Source of the DNA: Heloderma charlesbogerti | Lineage: Eukaryota; Chordata; Lepidosauria; Squamata; Helodermatidae | Reading direction: 5' to 3' | Assembly: GCA_026122225.1 (NCBI GenBank) | Contig: JANEZZ010001852.1 | Coordinates: forward strand, 310,001-374,000 | Length of the DNA stretch: 64,000 nt | Part shown: positions 11,530 to 22,800 of the stretch, one piece after another | How the letters are laid out: every line of letters begins with the position of its first letter | Position numbering within the stretch: the stretch's first letter is position 1 | Notes under the pieces: model-generated | What the model saw: only the letters and a program-made list of their open reading frames with translations | What the model was told of the DNA's origin: nothing | Databases searched by the model: none | Made by a program: the position numbers and the translations under genes

Positions 11530-12236
11530 CAACACAGACTCTCGGTAAAGCAACTCCTTTCGTGCTTCTTCAAAAAACATGAATATTACTTTTGTCGTGC
11601 AAGTCTCTTTAAAAGAAAAATAAGCAACATGGACAAATAATTGGTCACTGTTCTTTTTTACTTACCCTTAAGATATTTATGCTGCAGTATTTAAAGCCAG
11701 AGAATGTTTGCGAATTGAAGCTCAAATTATATGTATTTTTAAATGACAGTAATTGTGGTAAATATTTAGGAAAAATTATGCTGTCATTGTTTAGTGCCTC
11801 ATTACAAAGATGCCTACCAACACAAGTACTGTCCATCAGAAACATTACTTCACAAAAATCTTGTGAAGTTTCATAAATATGAAGTTTCATTTTTATAGTT
11901 TCCAAAAGCATATAAAAAGAAATTATGTAGAGATGATGGACAATGTTACCTTGCTCACAATTAATGGATAAGAACTGCTGCTAAATTAAAGCTTTCTTAA
12001 AAAAAAAAATCTTCTTAGCACAGCAAGTACTCTGTAATTTAAATACTTCCCCCTGCCCCAAATCTGGAATTGCCACTTCTCTTGCAAATTGCAATCTTTC
12101 TTCAAATCAAAAGAAAAAGCCCTCTCCTGCCTGCCTGCCTGCCTAAATCAAGTGCAAAAATGTTGCAGGTTTGCCATTTCAATGTCTAAGCAGTCATAGG
12201 AAATGGGGTTGCCATAGGCCAATAGAGCAGTTCAAA
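11527..12236. other. AT-rich intron, nothing recognised
   Basis: No exon, RNA or named repeat was seen. A short (TGCC)n run lies near 12130. Confidence 0.5.
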
Positions 12237-12603
12237 GGGCATTTCTACACTAGCCTAAAATCCTGCATTTAAAATGGGGCTTCCTGCTTCTGTTTTAAAT
12301 GCAGGATCACAACTGACTCCCTTTACATGCGCTTCCTCCCCCCCCCTTCTCCCCGTATCTGAGTCTTCCATTATCTTTCACTGATCTTTCTCCTCTTATT
12401 GCTGCCTTAACTCTTTTCACAGAGGAAACTGAAGCAGAACGCAAGGCAATGGGGTAATTTGATACCTCATTATCTGCTATCTATTTACAAATGGAACAAA
12501 GGGCATTTAGTGCAGGAGGGTCATGGCGTCATGTAAAGAGCCTGCAAACTTCAGTGAAGGAGCAATCTCAATTGCAAGATAAAAGCCTGGTGTGAAGAAG
12601 CCC
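12237..12603. mobile_element. Harbinger-like non-autonomous element, 367 bp
   Basis: The termini are GGGCATTTCTACAC and GTGTGAAGAAGCCC, whose complement is GGGCTTCTTCACAC. It is flanked by AAA on both sides, a 3-bp duplication. A second copy at 23127-23510, flanked by TAT on both sides, has the same termini and internal text such as CCTGCATTTAAAA. The GGG...CCC ends and 3-bp duplication are the style of PIF/Harbinger elements. No transposase is encoded. Confidence 0.7.
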
Positions 12604-12708
12604 AAAATCGGGTCTGCTGGTGTGGTCTCCAGCAAGTTAGTGTCAAATAAAGGGTTAATTGTAGGGCTTCCAGTTTTGTTCTGCTGAACTGGTAGATGAA
12701 TCAACTTA

Positions 12709-12880
12709 GGGCCAAACTAAATGTGTCCCTGTATTTGTGTGTGTGTATTTTTTTAAAACAGCAATCACAGGGCTACCCCAATATGGGGTGAGAAACTTTG
12801 CCCATGCTGCACCCTGATTAAAATCCCACCCTGGCAGCCAGCTGCTATATGTCCCAGGATGGAAGCTGCTCTAATCAGAA
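12709..12880. mobile_element. Truncated GGGCCAAAC-family element
   Basis: It starts TTAGGGCCAAACTAAATGTG and shares its left terminus with the element at 9824-10234. I could not find a matching right end. Confidence 0.4.
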
Positions 12881-12956
12881 TGAACAAGAATTAAAACTGA
12901 CTCTTGCTGTAAGAATGAGTGATACCTTTTGTTTATATCACAACTGACAGTGTGCT

Positions 12957-13040
12957 CTATAAGTATCCACTCAGAAGTAGGCCCCATTATGTTCAATAGT
13001 ACTTACTCCCAGGTAAGTGGGTATAGGACTGCAGCCTTAG
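12957..13040. mobile_element. About 80-bp near-palindromic MITE
   Basis: The text reads CACTCAGAAGTAGGCCCCAT, then TTCAATAGTACTTACTCCCA and GGTATAGGACTGCAGCC. This family is abundant in the window (13360, 17738, 18358, 43685, 47041). Its two halves are complementary around a CCATTGAGTTCAATGG-like centre. Confidence 0.7.
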
Positions 13041-13359
13041 TTACATTCAGGATTGAACTGTTAATGTATTAATTTAAAGGTTAAAAGGCAGATCACTAAA
13101 CTTAAAATTATTTAACCAATTGATAGGTGCATTTAGTTCAAATATTATTTTAGTAAAAAAAAGTCAAGGTTCACATGGGCAAGTAACTTAGTAAGTAATT
13201 ATTATTGATGGTATATGAAATGAAATCCCTTTCTTCAAAGATTCATATGTTGCAAGTCATGAGCGGAAAATATTTCCATGACCAAATGACTTGATACTAT
13301 TCATATCAACTGCCTCCTATAATTCCAGGATTTTTCCCACTGTAACATATAGTTAACTA

Positions 13360-13442
13360 AGGCTGCAACTCTATACACACTTACCTAGGGGGGAACCCAT
13401 TGAACTCAGTGGGCTTGCTTCTGAGTAGGCATATATATGATT
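13360..13442. mobile_element. About 80-bp near-palindromic MITE
   Basis: Inverted copy of the family at 12957: GGCTGCAACTCTATACACAC, then CCCATTGAACTCAGTGGGC and TTCTGAGTAGGCATA. Confidence 0.7.
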
Positions 13443-14797
13443 ACAGTATAACAGGACAAAAATATCCAAAGTTCCATTCCTAGTCTCTCCCATGCACATC
13501 TAAAACAGCAGTCTCATTACAATCAATAGGGCTTTTTTTTCTGTTTAGGATCTGTTGGGGGATAATATTTAAACTCTGATGGCATAAATGGCTATAAATG
13601 ACAAGCTCCTGTCCATTTCATTTGTACATGACAAGACAAGAACTCAAAACAAATAAATTACAGTCTTCTGAACTGGATAAGAAGAGCCTTTTGAATGGCA
13701 GGGATCTAATGCAATGACCTTCAGTTTTAGTAAGACAGATTTTAATCCAGATCCCACATTTTATTGCTTTGGGGATTTCACTGGCTCTTAATCACAAAAG
13801 CAATAAGAGTTTCCAATATGTTCATCTGCCTCAGTTAATCAATTGTTCCAGCTGCCAATCACTAGAGGCAACTTAAATGATATCAGCCAGCCAACAAAAC
13901 AGCTGTGATCTCTTGGGAACACTGAAGGGTCTACATAGTGAACTTCACCTTTTCCTCAGGCATCTCTGACATGTTGTATATTGTTTCACAGCAGGCCCAC
14001 CATTATTGCAATGTATGCTAGCAGCATGTAGGAATTTCACTGGTGCTTTTTCCTCTCTGTGGTTAGCCCTAGAAATTATTGCAAGGGCCATAGCTCAGAC
14101 TATTCATGGAAATTATAAAAAGCTAGCCAACTAAAACTGAGAAATGCCCTGTGAGTCCTTGGTAACTGCAAAATAACATCCTCATGTGTCAACTTGGTCA
14201 TTATTATGAAGTTGTTTTGGATGCATTGTGTTTCCCTCATTTGATACTATCCATTTAGCCTAATTCCTGGCATCTGCAGAAAAAAAAACACATTTTATAT
14301 ATATCAAATAATCCTTCCTTTCATACTGAATTTTTCTTTGCCACCACTAAATTGCTGACCAGGTACTTTTAATAGTTTCATAAAAGAGGTAATTTGAGCA
14401 GGTGCAGTTTTCCTCACCCTTGTATGGCAATCTTCATCAAAGTAAATTGCTTCCTCCATAGGTATTAAAGCACCCCTGCCCTCCTTTGGGTGTGGTAACT
14501 CTACTAATAAAAGTAGAGAATGGTGGGGACAGGGTGTGTGTGGCTGTATTCAAGAGAGGGAGAGGTCAAAATCCAAAAAGTCACGTGGTTAGCTCAACAA
14601 ATGCTGTGGGGTGGTTACTTTTTCCTGTCTGACTAGAAACTTTTGCCTGTGGCACAAGGGGCTGATTTTTGAATGGAAAAATTCAGAAGTCCCAGTGCAC
14701 TGATGCAATAACCTCATGCTTGCGTATATGCTTCTGGGGAACTTTGTCTTCCCCTCCTTTCTTTAAAAAAATAATTACTGTATGCTAAAATAAGAAA
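13443..14797. other. GLIS3 intron, nothing recognised
   Basis: About 1.35 kb of AT-rich sequence without an exon, RNA gene or named repeat. It is a candidate for conserved non-coding sequence only by default. Confidence 0.5.
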
Positions 14798-14918
14798 CAC
14801 TGATGCAATGAATATGGACTTGAGCACGCTCCGGGAGAGAGCGCAGGACAGGAAGGCCTGGCGTGCTATGGTCCATGGGGTCACGAAGAGTCGGACACGA
14901 CTGAACAACAACAACAAA
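14798..14918 (+). mobile_element. BovB (RTE) LINE, short 3' fragment
   Basis: The segment is nearly identical to the end of the larger BovB copy at 42004-42125. It runs from GATGCAATGAATATGGACTT through GGTCACGAAGAGTCGGACAC to an AAC-rich tail. It is severely 5'-truncated, the usual outcome of target-primed reverse transcription. Unlike the larger copy, it keeps TGG at the codon where that copy has TGA. Confidence 0.9.
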
Positions 14919-15187
14919 ATAAGAAAATGTGGACTAAGAAAAGCTCTATCAAACATGTCTTGATGGTTCCCTGGTTCTAATGAGTGTTCCTTTCCATACT
15001 AGACTAATACCTTTCATTAAGAAGTAAAACATGTGAAATTCTGTAGCTTTTTTTAATCTAACAATTTTTGAAAAGTTTCTGTCAAAAATAGCTGTGCCAC
15101 CTGCTTCAGATTGCCTTTAATACGCTTGTGTTTTTATCTGTTAGGGACAAGTAACTTAATTTCAATGCTATCAGAACAGTAGCCTTA

Positions 15188-15293
15188 GGGTGCAATCCTT
15201 TGCGGGTTCAGACAGAGAAAAGGCCTATGCTGGCTGGAGAATGCTGGGAGGTGCAGGCCTTTTCTCTGTCTAAACCCGCATAGGATTGCGCCC
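15188..15293. mobile_element. Complete Harbinger-like palindromic MITE, 106 bp
   Basis: It is flanked by TTA on both sides (15185-15187 and 15294-15296). The termini are GGGTGCAATCC and GGATTGCGCCC. The body is almost fully palindromic: GACAGAGAAAAGGCCT is inverted as AGGCCTTTTCTCTGTC. Partial relatives lie at 10900-10983 and 52966-53062. Confidence 0.8.
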
Positions 15294-15296
15294 TTA

Positions 15297-15960
15297 GAAA
15301 ACTATTCAATGTAATTTTGATTCCTACCCACCTCCTGCCAAGTGAGTTAAATAAATACTCTAAAGGCAGTCTCCAATGGGGGCATTGCACAAGCATCCCC
15401 TCCTGCCGATTCCATTGGCCAAGCTGGACCACCATGTGCACAACAGATTTAACGCTTCCTATAGGAAGCGCCAAAATACTTGTTTCTAGATTGGGACAGG
15501 TCGGCGGAGCTCCCTTATTCGAGCTCTGCGGACCTGCCCTGTTCTGGAAATGAGCATTTCCACTTGTTTTCAGTTGCTTCTGCAAACACTAAATCTCTGT
15601 TGCACCCAAGGTGGGTCTCACTTGTGGAACAGAATCGGCAGGGGTGCAGCACCCCATTGGATACTGTCCTAAAAGCTCTTCTTTCTTTCTACATTCATAC
15701 AGTGTATCTGTATCTACAACCCATATTAGTAGTTACTGGAAAATTCCACTTACATGAAATAAGTATTTTTACCTGACCTTTACCCTGGTTAACTGAGGAA
15801 AAAAATACTACCTGCCTTTTGGGTACCAAGAAACAAGGTAAATAAACATGTCAAGTCATTGATAATGGTAGCAATGAATAAATAGCTACTGGAGCCCAGT
15901 CTACTAACCAGTAAAAACATAGTAACTGACACTTAAGCTACCAATAAAATGCACTGACAA
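15297..15960. other. Intron with small internal palindromes
   Basis: GCGCTTCCTATAGGAAGCGC-type text (near 15451-15470) and GGAGCTCCC...GAGCTC stretches suggest another inverted-repeat element. I could not find its ends. The 125-codon minus-strand frame here has no domain. Confidence 0.35.
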
Positions 15961-17198
15961 GGGGTACTTCCAGACTGATGGCTCTAATGCTACCAATCAA
16001 AAGATTCTGCATCTTTCCCTCCTTAACCGATTATTTGTGGTAAGAAAAAAGACAGAAGAAGTGTGGGAAAATGGGTTGGGTTACAAATAACTGCTTATAA
16101 ATCATCATGTGCTTAGTGAGATCTTCTCAAACTGGGGAGAGGTAATGAGCGGGGTGCCGCAGGGCTCAGTCCTGGGCCCAGTGCTCTTCAACATTTGTAT
16201 TATGACTTGGAGGAGGAGGAGGAGGTGCAGGGAATGCTGATCAAATCTGCAGATGACACAAAATTGGGCGGGATAGCTAATACTTTGGAAGACAGAAACA
16301 AAATTCAAAGTGATCTGGATAGACAGGAGCGCTGGGCAGAAAACAACAGAATGACATTTAATAGGGACAAATGCCAAGTTCTGCACCTAGGAAAAAGAAA
16401 CCAAATGCACAGTTACAAGATGAGGGATACGTGGCTCCACAACACTACAAGCAAGAAGGATCTTGGAATTGTTGTCGATCACAAGCTGAATCTGAGCCAA
16501 CAATGTGATGTGGCTGCAAAAAAGGCAAATGCTATGTTGGGCTGCATTAATAGAAGCATAGCTTCCAAATCCCGGGAAGTACTAGTTCCCCTCTACTCAT
16601 CACTGGTTAGGCCTCATCTGGAGTACTGTGTCCAGTTCTGGGTGCCACACTTTAAGAAGGATGCAGACAAACTGGAGATGGTTCAGAAGAGGGCAACAAA
16701 GATGATCAGGGGACTGGAAACAAAGCCCTATGAAGAGAGGCTGAAAGAACTGGGCATATTTAGCCTTGAGAAGAGAAGACTGAGGGAAGATATAATAGTG
16801 CTCTTCAGGCACTTGAAAAGTTGTCACAGAGAGGAAGGCCAGGATCTCTTCTCGATCATCCCAGAGTGCAGGACCCAGAATAATGGGCTCAAGTTACAGG
16901 AAGCCATATTCCGGCTGAACATCAGGAAAAACTTTCTGACTGTTAGAGAAATGTGACAATGGAACCAATGACCTAGGGAGGTAGTGGGCTCTCCCACACT
17001 GGAGGCATTCAAGATGAAGTTGGACAGCCATCTGTCAGGAATGCTTTGACTTAGATTCCTGCATTGAGCAGGGAGTTGGACTCAATGGTCTTATAGGCCC
17101 CTTCCATCCCTACTATTCTATGCTTCTGTGATTCTGTGTGAAATTCCATGAATTTGGCAGGGTGATGGCACAACAAAAGCCTCATCTGGAAGCATCCT
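15961..17198. mobile_element. GGGGTGCTTCC-family element split by a CR1
   Basis: The left part (15961 to about 16107) starts GGGGTACTTCCAGACTG and carries the family's TTTCCCTCCTTAACC and AAGAAAAAAGACAGAAGAAG text. The right part (about 17139-17198) resumes with GAAATTCCATGAATTTGGCAG and ends CTGGAAGCATCCT. Together they line up with the uninterrupted copy at 10434-10654. Confidence 0.7.
16115..17138 (+). mobile_element. CR1 LINE, 5'-truncated, with partial RT frame
   Basis: An open frame of 253 codons (16195-16956) encodes the C-terminal part of CR1 ORF2. It has an ADDTKLGG motif, the FNRDKCQVLHLG region, LGIVVDHKL, RPHLEYCVQFW, MVQKRATKMI and SLEKRRLREDII. The position before ADD is serine, where the family normally has phenylalanine. 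The stretch between GVPQGSVLGPVLF (about 16155-16190) and ADD is shortened, so the polymerase core is not intact. The 3' end near 17115-17138 carries the CR1 octamer-type ATTCTATG/GATTCTGTG repeats. The frame start at 16195 is an artefact of where the frame opens. The copy sits inside a smaller DNA element. Confidence 0.92.
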
Positions 17199-17254
17199 AG
17201 GAAGGACAGAGTGAGAAAAAGGGAATAAACTACAATGATTTCCAGAGGGGAAAC

Positions 17255-17370
17255 TATATTAGCCTGTTGCACCAAAGCAAACACAGAGTCTTGTGGCACC
17301 TTAAAGACTAACAAATGTATTCTGGCACAAGCCTTTGTGGACGCTGTCCACTTCATCAGATGCATGAAGT
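17255..17370. repeat. Dispersed reptile repeat, family not named
   Basis: The text TCTTGTGGCACCTTAAAGAC, then TAACAAATGTATTCTGGCAC and CCACTTCATCAGATGCATG, belongs to a common sauropsid dispersed repeat that I recognise but cannot name. A fragment in the opposite orientation lies at 58855-58925. A related AGCCATGTTAGTCAGCTGCA segment follows at about 17396. Confidence 0.5.
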
Positions 17371-17737
17371 GTTAATCTGAAATTGGCAGAAGGGTAGCCA
17401 TGTTAGTCAGCTGCAGCAAAAACAACCTAATGTCTTGTGGGAAATGCCCAGCAATATTACCCCCACTCCAGCACACACACCCCAAAAGGGTTTTCAAAAA
17501 AGTATCTCAAAAGGAAACTAAAATAGGGGCTCAGTGTTGAATAATTTGAAATTTAAAACAAACACATCAAACTGCCTTCTACAGTTGGCTTTGGAATATT
17601 TTGCAAGGATGCTATATTTCCCACCCACCCCCATCCCTAAATATTCAAGAGACTTTCAGGTGCACAATGAAGGATCTGCCTTACTGCAAATGTGTAGAAA
17701 GAGATAGGGGCCCAGTCCCGCCAAGGGTAAGCACTTT

Positions 17738-18168
17738 AGACTGCAACCCTTACCTGGGAATAAGCCCCATTGCACTCAATGGAGTTTACTTTTGAGTAGA
17801 CATGTATAGGGGCTGCGGTGGCTTAGTAGTTAAGATGCTGAACTGCAGACTGGAAGGTCGGCAGGTCAGCAGTTCGAGACCCGAGTGCCGCGTGACGGAG
17901 TGAGCTCCCGTCTTCAGTCCCAGCTTCTGCCAACCTAGCAGTTCGAAAGCAAGAAATTGCAAGTAGATAAATAGGTACCGCCTCGGCGGGAAAGGTAACA
18001 GCGTTCCGTGCACCTCGGTGTTCAGTCATGCTGGCCACATGACCATGGAAGCGTCTTCGGACAGCGCTGGCTCTTCGGCTTAGAAACGGGGATGAGCACC
18101 GCACCCTAGAGTCGGACACGACTGGTTGGGGACACCTTTACCTTTACCTTAGACATGTATAGGATTCC
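17738..18168. mobile_element. Near-palindromic MITE split by a Sauria SINE
   Basis: The left part (17738-17810) reads ACTGCAACCCTTACCTGGGA to GAGTAGACATGTATAGG. The right part after the SINE resumes with the duplicated target and ends GGATTCC. It is the same family as 12957-13040. Confidence 0.75.
17811..18150 (+). mobile_element. Sauria SINE (Squam1-type), complete
   Basis: The tRNA-related head starts GGCTGCGGTGGCTTAGTAGT. It holds an A-box-like TGGCTTAGTAGTTAAGATG and a B-box-like AGTTCGAGACCC. The body has CCAACCTAGCAGTTCGAAAG, TACCGCCTCGGCGGGAAAGG and CACATGACCATGGAAGCG. The 3' part, CCCTAGAGTCGGACACGACT, is shared with BovB, which is thought to supply its reverse transcriptase, and the tail is CCTTTACC repeats. 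It is flanked by an exact 13-bp duplication, AGACATGTATAGG (17798-17810 and 18151-18163). This family is the strongest pointer to a squamate genome. Confidence 0.95.
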
Positions 18169-18357
18169 ACTGTTGAAGTCCTTCTATTTTCAATTATGCT
18201 TAATTTTTTCTATTTCAAATTAACAGGGCTTCAAAATGTTACCCTTGTCAGGATCATGCCTATATCCTTGCAGAATCATGCATAGTAATTCCAGATTTAG
18301 AATTCTTTTCCTTTTGTTGGCATCTCCTTTGCTTTTACTGGCAATGAAATGACTTGT

Positions 18358-18436
18358 GATGCAATCCTACACCCACCTACCTGGAAGCAAGCCCCACTGA
18401 AATGAATGGGACTTACTTCTGATTAGACATGTATAG
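18358..18436. mobile_element. About 80-bp near-palindromic MITE
   Basis: It reads GATGCAATCCTACACCCACC, then AAGCCCCACTGAAATGAATG and TTAGACATGTATAGG. It abuts the longer element starting at 18437. Confidence 0.7.
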
Positions 18437-19214
18437 GGACGCATCTATATGGCACAGCTTTGACCCCACCCTGTCGCAACTGTGCAGCAATGTGGCTTTG
18501 AGTCAGCATGCCCTGTGATACACTTGCGATGAATTGTGTGCGTCCCTTACAGACTCACCGTGCCCCCCCACATTTTACTGAAATGTGCAGCTGTGCAGCC
18601 CCGTAAGTGTGGGGGTGCGACACTTCAGTGACTGTTTTGTACCTGAGGGGCTCTGCTGTGTCTTTCTGTCCCTTTTTAGGTAAAAAGTGCGTGTTTTGTG
18701 CTCTTTCATTTCCGCACCATCAGTCTGTCAGTTCCCCAGTCCAAGACTCTCGCGATGGGTCACACTCACAAGCATGAGCGCCATGTGCCTAGCCATTGCT
18801 CTGAAATGGTGGCCAGAGCAATGTTGGTCCTTCCCCAAGAGTACTGAGTCCACAACCATTGCAAAGATACAAAGCTGCAAAACTGTGTGAAAGTGTGACT
18901 AAGTAGATGAAAACGCCCGTCTGTGCCTCTGTAACTGCTCAGCTGCAAAGAGATGGGGGGAGTAAAGGGGTGTCACAGAGTGACGCAGGCACTACGCACA
19001 CCTACAACATGCCCACTGTAAAATGCGAAGTCAGTTTGGGGAAGGAACAGATGGCCTGCAACCGCGGGGGAACCCGCAGGAAACCCAAAAAATTGCAGTA
19101 AAACAACTCCATGGAATTCCACATTTTCCAGGCGAAAACCACAGATGGCTGCGAAGTCATGAGGGACCTCAACTCACACCTGCCCCAGAGTAAAAGCCTG
19201 GCATAGATGGGCCC
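18437..19214. mobile_element. About 780-bp inverted-repeat DNA element
   Basis: The left end reads GGACGCATCTATATGGCAC and the right end reads CCTGGCATAGATGGGCCC, so the termini are inverted over about 12 bp. The internal text, such as TTTCATTTCCGCACCATCAG and AATGCGAAGTCAGTTTGGGG, is shared at high identity with the copy at 24487-25289. No transposase frame is present. It ends about 90 bp from the donor of the GLIS3 exon at 19307-19448, on the intron side. Confidence 0.75.
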
Positions 19215-19306
19215 TAAGATTGTTCTGTGAGGGAATGGTACACTGGGCCGAGACATACCCTCCTCCTGTACTTATAACATCTCTTTCTTTCTTTTTTCTA
19301 CTATAC

Positions 19307-19448
19307 CTGTGTAAATGTCATGCACTGGTCCTGGCGATCGTCTGACAACACCATCTGAAGCATCATGTGGAGATGCAGGTGGCTGGAGAGGCTGGATTGT
19401 GAGACAGTCATTGAGAATGTCTTGGTCAAGTTCTGTACTGGAACGCAA
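19307..19448 (-). CDS. GLIS3: GLIS3 internal exon just after the zinc fingers
   Basis: This exon is 142 bp. Its acceptor is TTGTATTTCAG ending at 19449 and its donor is CACAG|GTATAG at 19307/19306. It enters in phase 0, directly continuing the ...QARKK end of the exon at 54577-54687, and leaves in phase 1, matching the exon at 5956-6124. The peptide reads LRSSTELDQDILNDCLTIQ, then a PLQPPASPHDASDG block, and ends SPGPVHDIYT. I recognise this as the GLIS3 segment right after the fifth finger; the ELD..L.DCL acidic/hydrophobic stretch is its most ordered part. The frame is open throughout. There is a GLIS1 counterpart, but the wording and the next exon favour GLIS3. It is separated from the previous exon by a 35.1-kb intron filled with transposons. 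Confidence 0.92.
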
Positions 19449-21145
19449 CTGAAATACAAGAACAGAAAAAGAGAAAACTATAACTGTGGAGAAAAGACTA
19501 GCATAATGATAAGAGGTCGGTGGGTAGAGCAGGAAACTGCATTAAAGGAATTCTCCTATTTAAAACACTAGGAAAAAAATTTAAATCCCCATGTTTGGAG
19601 CATAACAACAATTGCATTGGACCACCTTAAAGTGTTTGAAGCATTTAGAACAGAAAAATATAAGAAAACCCATGCTGGATCAGACCAAGAGTCCATCTAG
19701 TCCAGTATTCTGTGGCCAACCAGCTGTTGATGGGAACCCCACAAGCAGGACGTGGGTGCAATAGCACCCTCCCACCCCTGTCTCCCAGCAATTGGTATAC
19801 ATAGGCATACTGCCTTGATACTGGGGGTAGCACATAACCATCAGGACTAATAGCCATTGATAAACTTCTCCAGGAATTTGTCTAACCCCCTCTAAAAGCC
19901 ATCCAAATTGGTGGCCATCAATACATCCTGTGGTAGCAAATTCCATAGTTTAACTATGCGCTGTGTGAAGAAGTACTTCCTTTTATATGACCCAAATCTC
20001 CCACCAATCAGCTTCATGGGATGACCCCAGGTTCTAGTATTACAAGAGAGGGAGAAAAATGTCTCCCTATCCACATTCTCCACACCATGCATAATTTTGT
20101 AAACTACTATCATGTCTCCCCTTACTCTCCTTTTTTCCAAGCTAAACAATCCCAGCTGTTATAACCTGCCCTCATAGGGGAGTTGCTCCAGCCCCTTGAT
20201 CATTCTAGTTGCCCTTTTCTATACTTTTCCCAGCTCTATATCTTTCTTTAGGTGAGGTGATCAGAATGGTACACAGTATTCTAAATGTGGTTGCACCATA
20301 GATTTTTATAAAGTCAGTATGATATTGGCAGTTTTATTCTCAATTCCATTTCTAATATGCCTAAAATGGAGTTTGTCTTTTTTACAGCGGCTGCACACTG
20401 GGTTGACATTTTCATTGAGCTGTCCACCACAACCCCAAGATCTCTTTCTTGGTTGGTCACTGCTAGCTCAGATCCCATCAGGTTGTACTTGAAGTTGGGA
20501 TTTTTTGCCCCAGGGTGCATCACGTTACACTTGCTTACACAGAATCGCATTTGCCATTTGGATGCCCATTCTCCCAGTTTGGAGAGATCCTTTTAAAACT
20601 CCTCACAATCCCTTTTTGTTTTAAGCACCCTAAATAATTTGATGTCATCAGCAAACTTGGCCCCTTCACTGCTCACTCCTAATTCCAGATCATTAATGAA
20701 CAAGTTGAAAAGCATTGGTACAATACAGATTCTTGTGGGACCCCGCTATTTTCTTCCGTCCATTGGGAGAATTTACCATTTATTCCTACTCTCTCTTCTC
20801 TGATCTTTAACCTGTTACTGATTCACAAGAGGACCTCTCCCCTTATTCCATGACTGCTAAATTTGCTCAGGAGTATTTAGTGGGGGACACTGTCAAAAGC
20901 CCTTTGGAAGTCCAAGTAAACAATGTCTACTGGATCACCTCATCTGCATGTTCACTGACACTCTCAAATAACTCTGAAAGGTTAGTGAGACTAACTTACC
21001 TTTGCAGAAGCCATGTTGATTCTTTTTCAGCAGGGCTTGTCCTTTTATATGCTTACTAATTTTAACTTTAATAATGCTTTCAACCAATTTACCTGGAACA
21101 GACATTAAGCTAACTGGCCTGTAATTTCCCAGATCCGCCTGGATC

Positions 21146-21655
21146 TAAGCGTGTACGGATTCCCCACTGTCTGTTCCAGTGGGGAATCCATGGGTGGGGG
21201 AGGCGATCCGTTCCTCCCCCCCGGAATTCTTGGGAGCAGCTCTGCTCCACGAGGATTCCAGGGGAGGGGACTGGCTTGGGGGCCGCTTACCTTCCCTCTT
21301 GCCAGCCAGAGCTGTTTGCCTCCTCCCTGTCCCTGCCGATTGCCATGTCTTTTCTTAAAAAAAAAAAAAGGCGATTGGCAGGATATGCCCATAGACCTAG
21401 ATGCAAATGGAGTCATGAATCTTGAGTCTAAGTCTATGTGTCCATAGACTTAGATGCAAGATTCATGACTCTATTTGCGACAGGGACAGGGAGGAGGCGA
21501 ACAGCTCTGGCTAGCAAGAAGCAGCCAAGTGCCATTCCACCTCCAGTCCCCCTGGAGCAGGGGTAAGTGGTCCCAATCCGCTGCAGATTCCTGAGGCCAG
21601 ATTCCAAAGAATCTGGCCTCATTTGAATCTGCAGCGGATTTCTCCGACATCCCTA
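21146..21655. mobile_element. hAT-like non-autonomous element, 510 bp, in CR1
   Basis: It is flanked by an exact 8-bp duplication CCTGGATC (21138-21145 and 21656-21663), as for hAT elements. The termini are TAAGCGTGTACGGA and, in complement, TAGGGATGTCGGAG. The body is made of nested fold-backs: GGATTCCCCACTG with CAGTGGGGAATCC; ATGCAAATGGAGTCATGAAT with its complement near 21450-21478; and TCTGGCCTCA with its complement at the right end. There is no transposase. Similar left ends occur at 33535 and 63504. Confidence 0.85.
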
Positions 21656-22460
21656 CCTGGATCCCTTTTTAAAAATTGGTGTCACATTGGCCATCTTCTA
21701 GTCCTCTGGTACAGAGGCTGATCTTAGGAACATGTTGCATATTTTGGTTAGAAGATCAGCAATTTCATATTTGAGTTCTTTGAGAACTCTAGGATGGATA
21801 CCATCTGGGCCCAGTGATTTATTTACTTTCACTTTGTCAATAAGGTTGAGAACTTCATCTTTTGTCACCACTATTTGCCTCAGTTCCTCAGACTCCCTTC
21901 CTGAAAACATCAGTTCAGGCACAGGTATTTGTTCTTTGTCTTCTGCAGTGAAAACCGATGAGAAGAAATAGTTCAGCTTCTCTGCAATCTCCTTGTCCTC
22001 CTTTGGTCCTCCTTTAACTCCTATTATCATCCAACGGCCCAACTGCCACTCTAGCTGGTTTCCTGCTTCTGATAAAGCAGGAATAAATAATTCTTTATTG
22101 TTGGCCTTAATATTGTTAGCAATATGCTCTTCAAAATGCTTTTTTGCATCTCTTATTGCATCTCTTATTGTCTGCTTGCATCACCTTTGTGCAAACTTGT
22201 GCTCCCTTTTGATTTCCTCACTTGGGCAAGACTTAAATATTTCCACTTAAATATATATTAGATCTGATAGTACTGTGGTTACTGTTTCCAATTGGTTCAA
22301 CATTTACATCTTATACTAGGATCAAATCCAGGGTCATCTCCCCTCTGGTCGGTTCCATGACCAACTGTTCTAGGGCACAGTCATTTAGGACACTGAGAAA
22401 TTTAACCCCTTTATCGTGACTGGAATATGCATTTATCCAGTCAACATGGGGGTAATTGAA

Positions 22461-22800
22461 GTCATAGAATCATAGAACAGTAGGGTTGGAAGGGGCCTAT
22501 AAGACCATCAAGTCCAACCCCCTGCTCAATGAAGGAATCTAAGTCAAAACAACCCTGACAGATGGCTGCCCAGCCTCATCTTGAATGCCTCCAGTGTGGG
22601 AGAGCCCAACTCCATAGGTAATTGGTTCCATTGTCATATTGGTCTAACAGTACGGAAGTTTTTCCTGATGTTCAGCCGGAATCTGGCTTCCTGTAATTTG
22701 AGCCCATTATTCCGGGTCCTGCACTCTGGGATGATCGAGAAGAGATCCTGGCCTTCCTCTCTGTGACAACCTTTCAAGTACTTGAAGAGCGGTTGTCAGC
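22461..22800 (-). mobile_element. CR1 3' end nested inside the larger CR1
   Basis: It starts CATAGAATCATAGAACAGTA on the plus strand, the reversed CR1 terminus. It encodes on the minus strand the NLxPLFRVLHSGMIEKR-type region in reverse frame, i.e. the same tail as at 4050-4290. The host CR1 resumes on both sides within the segment that normally encodes the endonuclease GDFNYPHVDW motif. Confidence 0.9.

Noticed and set aside
17811..17900. tRNA-like sequence with A and B boxes.
   Set aside because: It is the head of a complete Sauria SINE with target duplication, not a tRNA gene. The same holds for the heads at 3228 (minus), 27425 and 60870 (minus).
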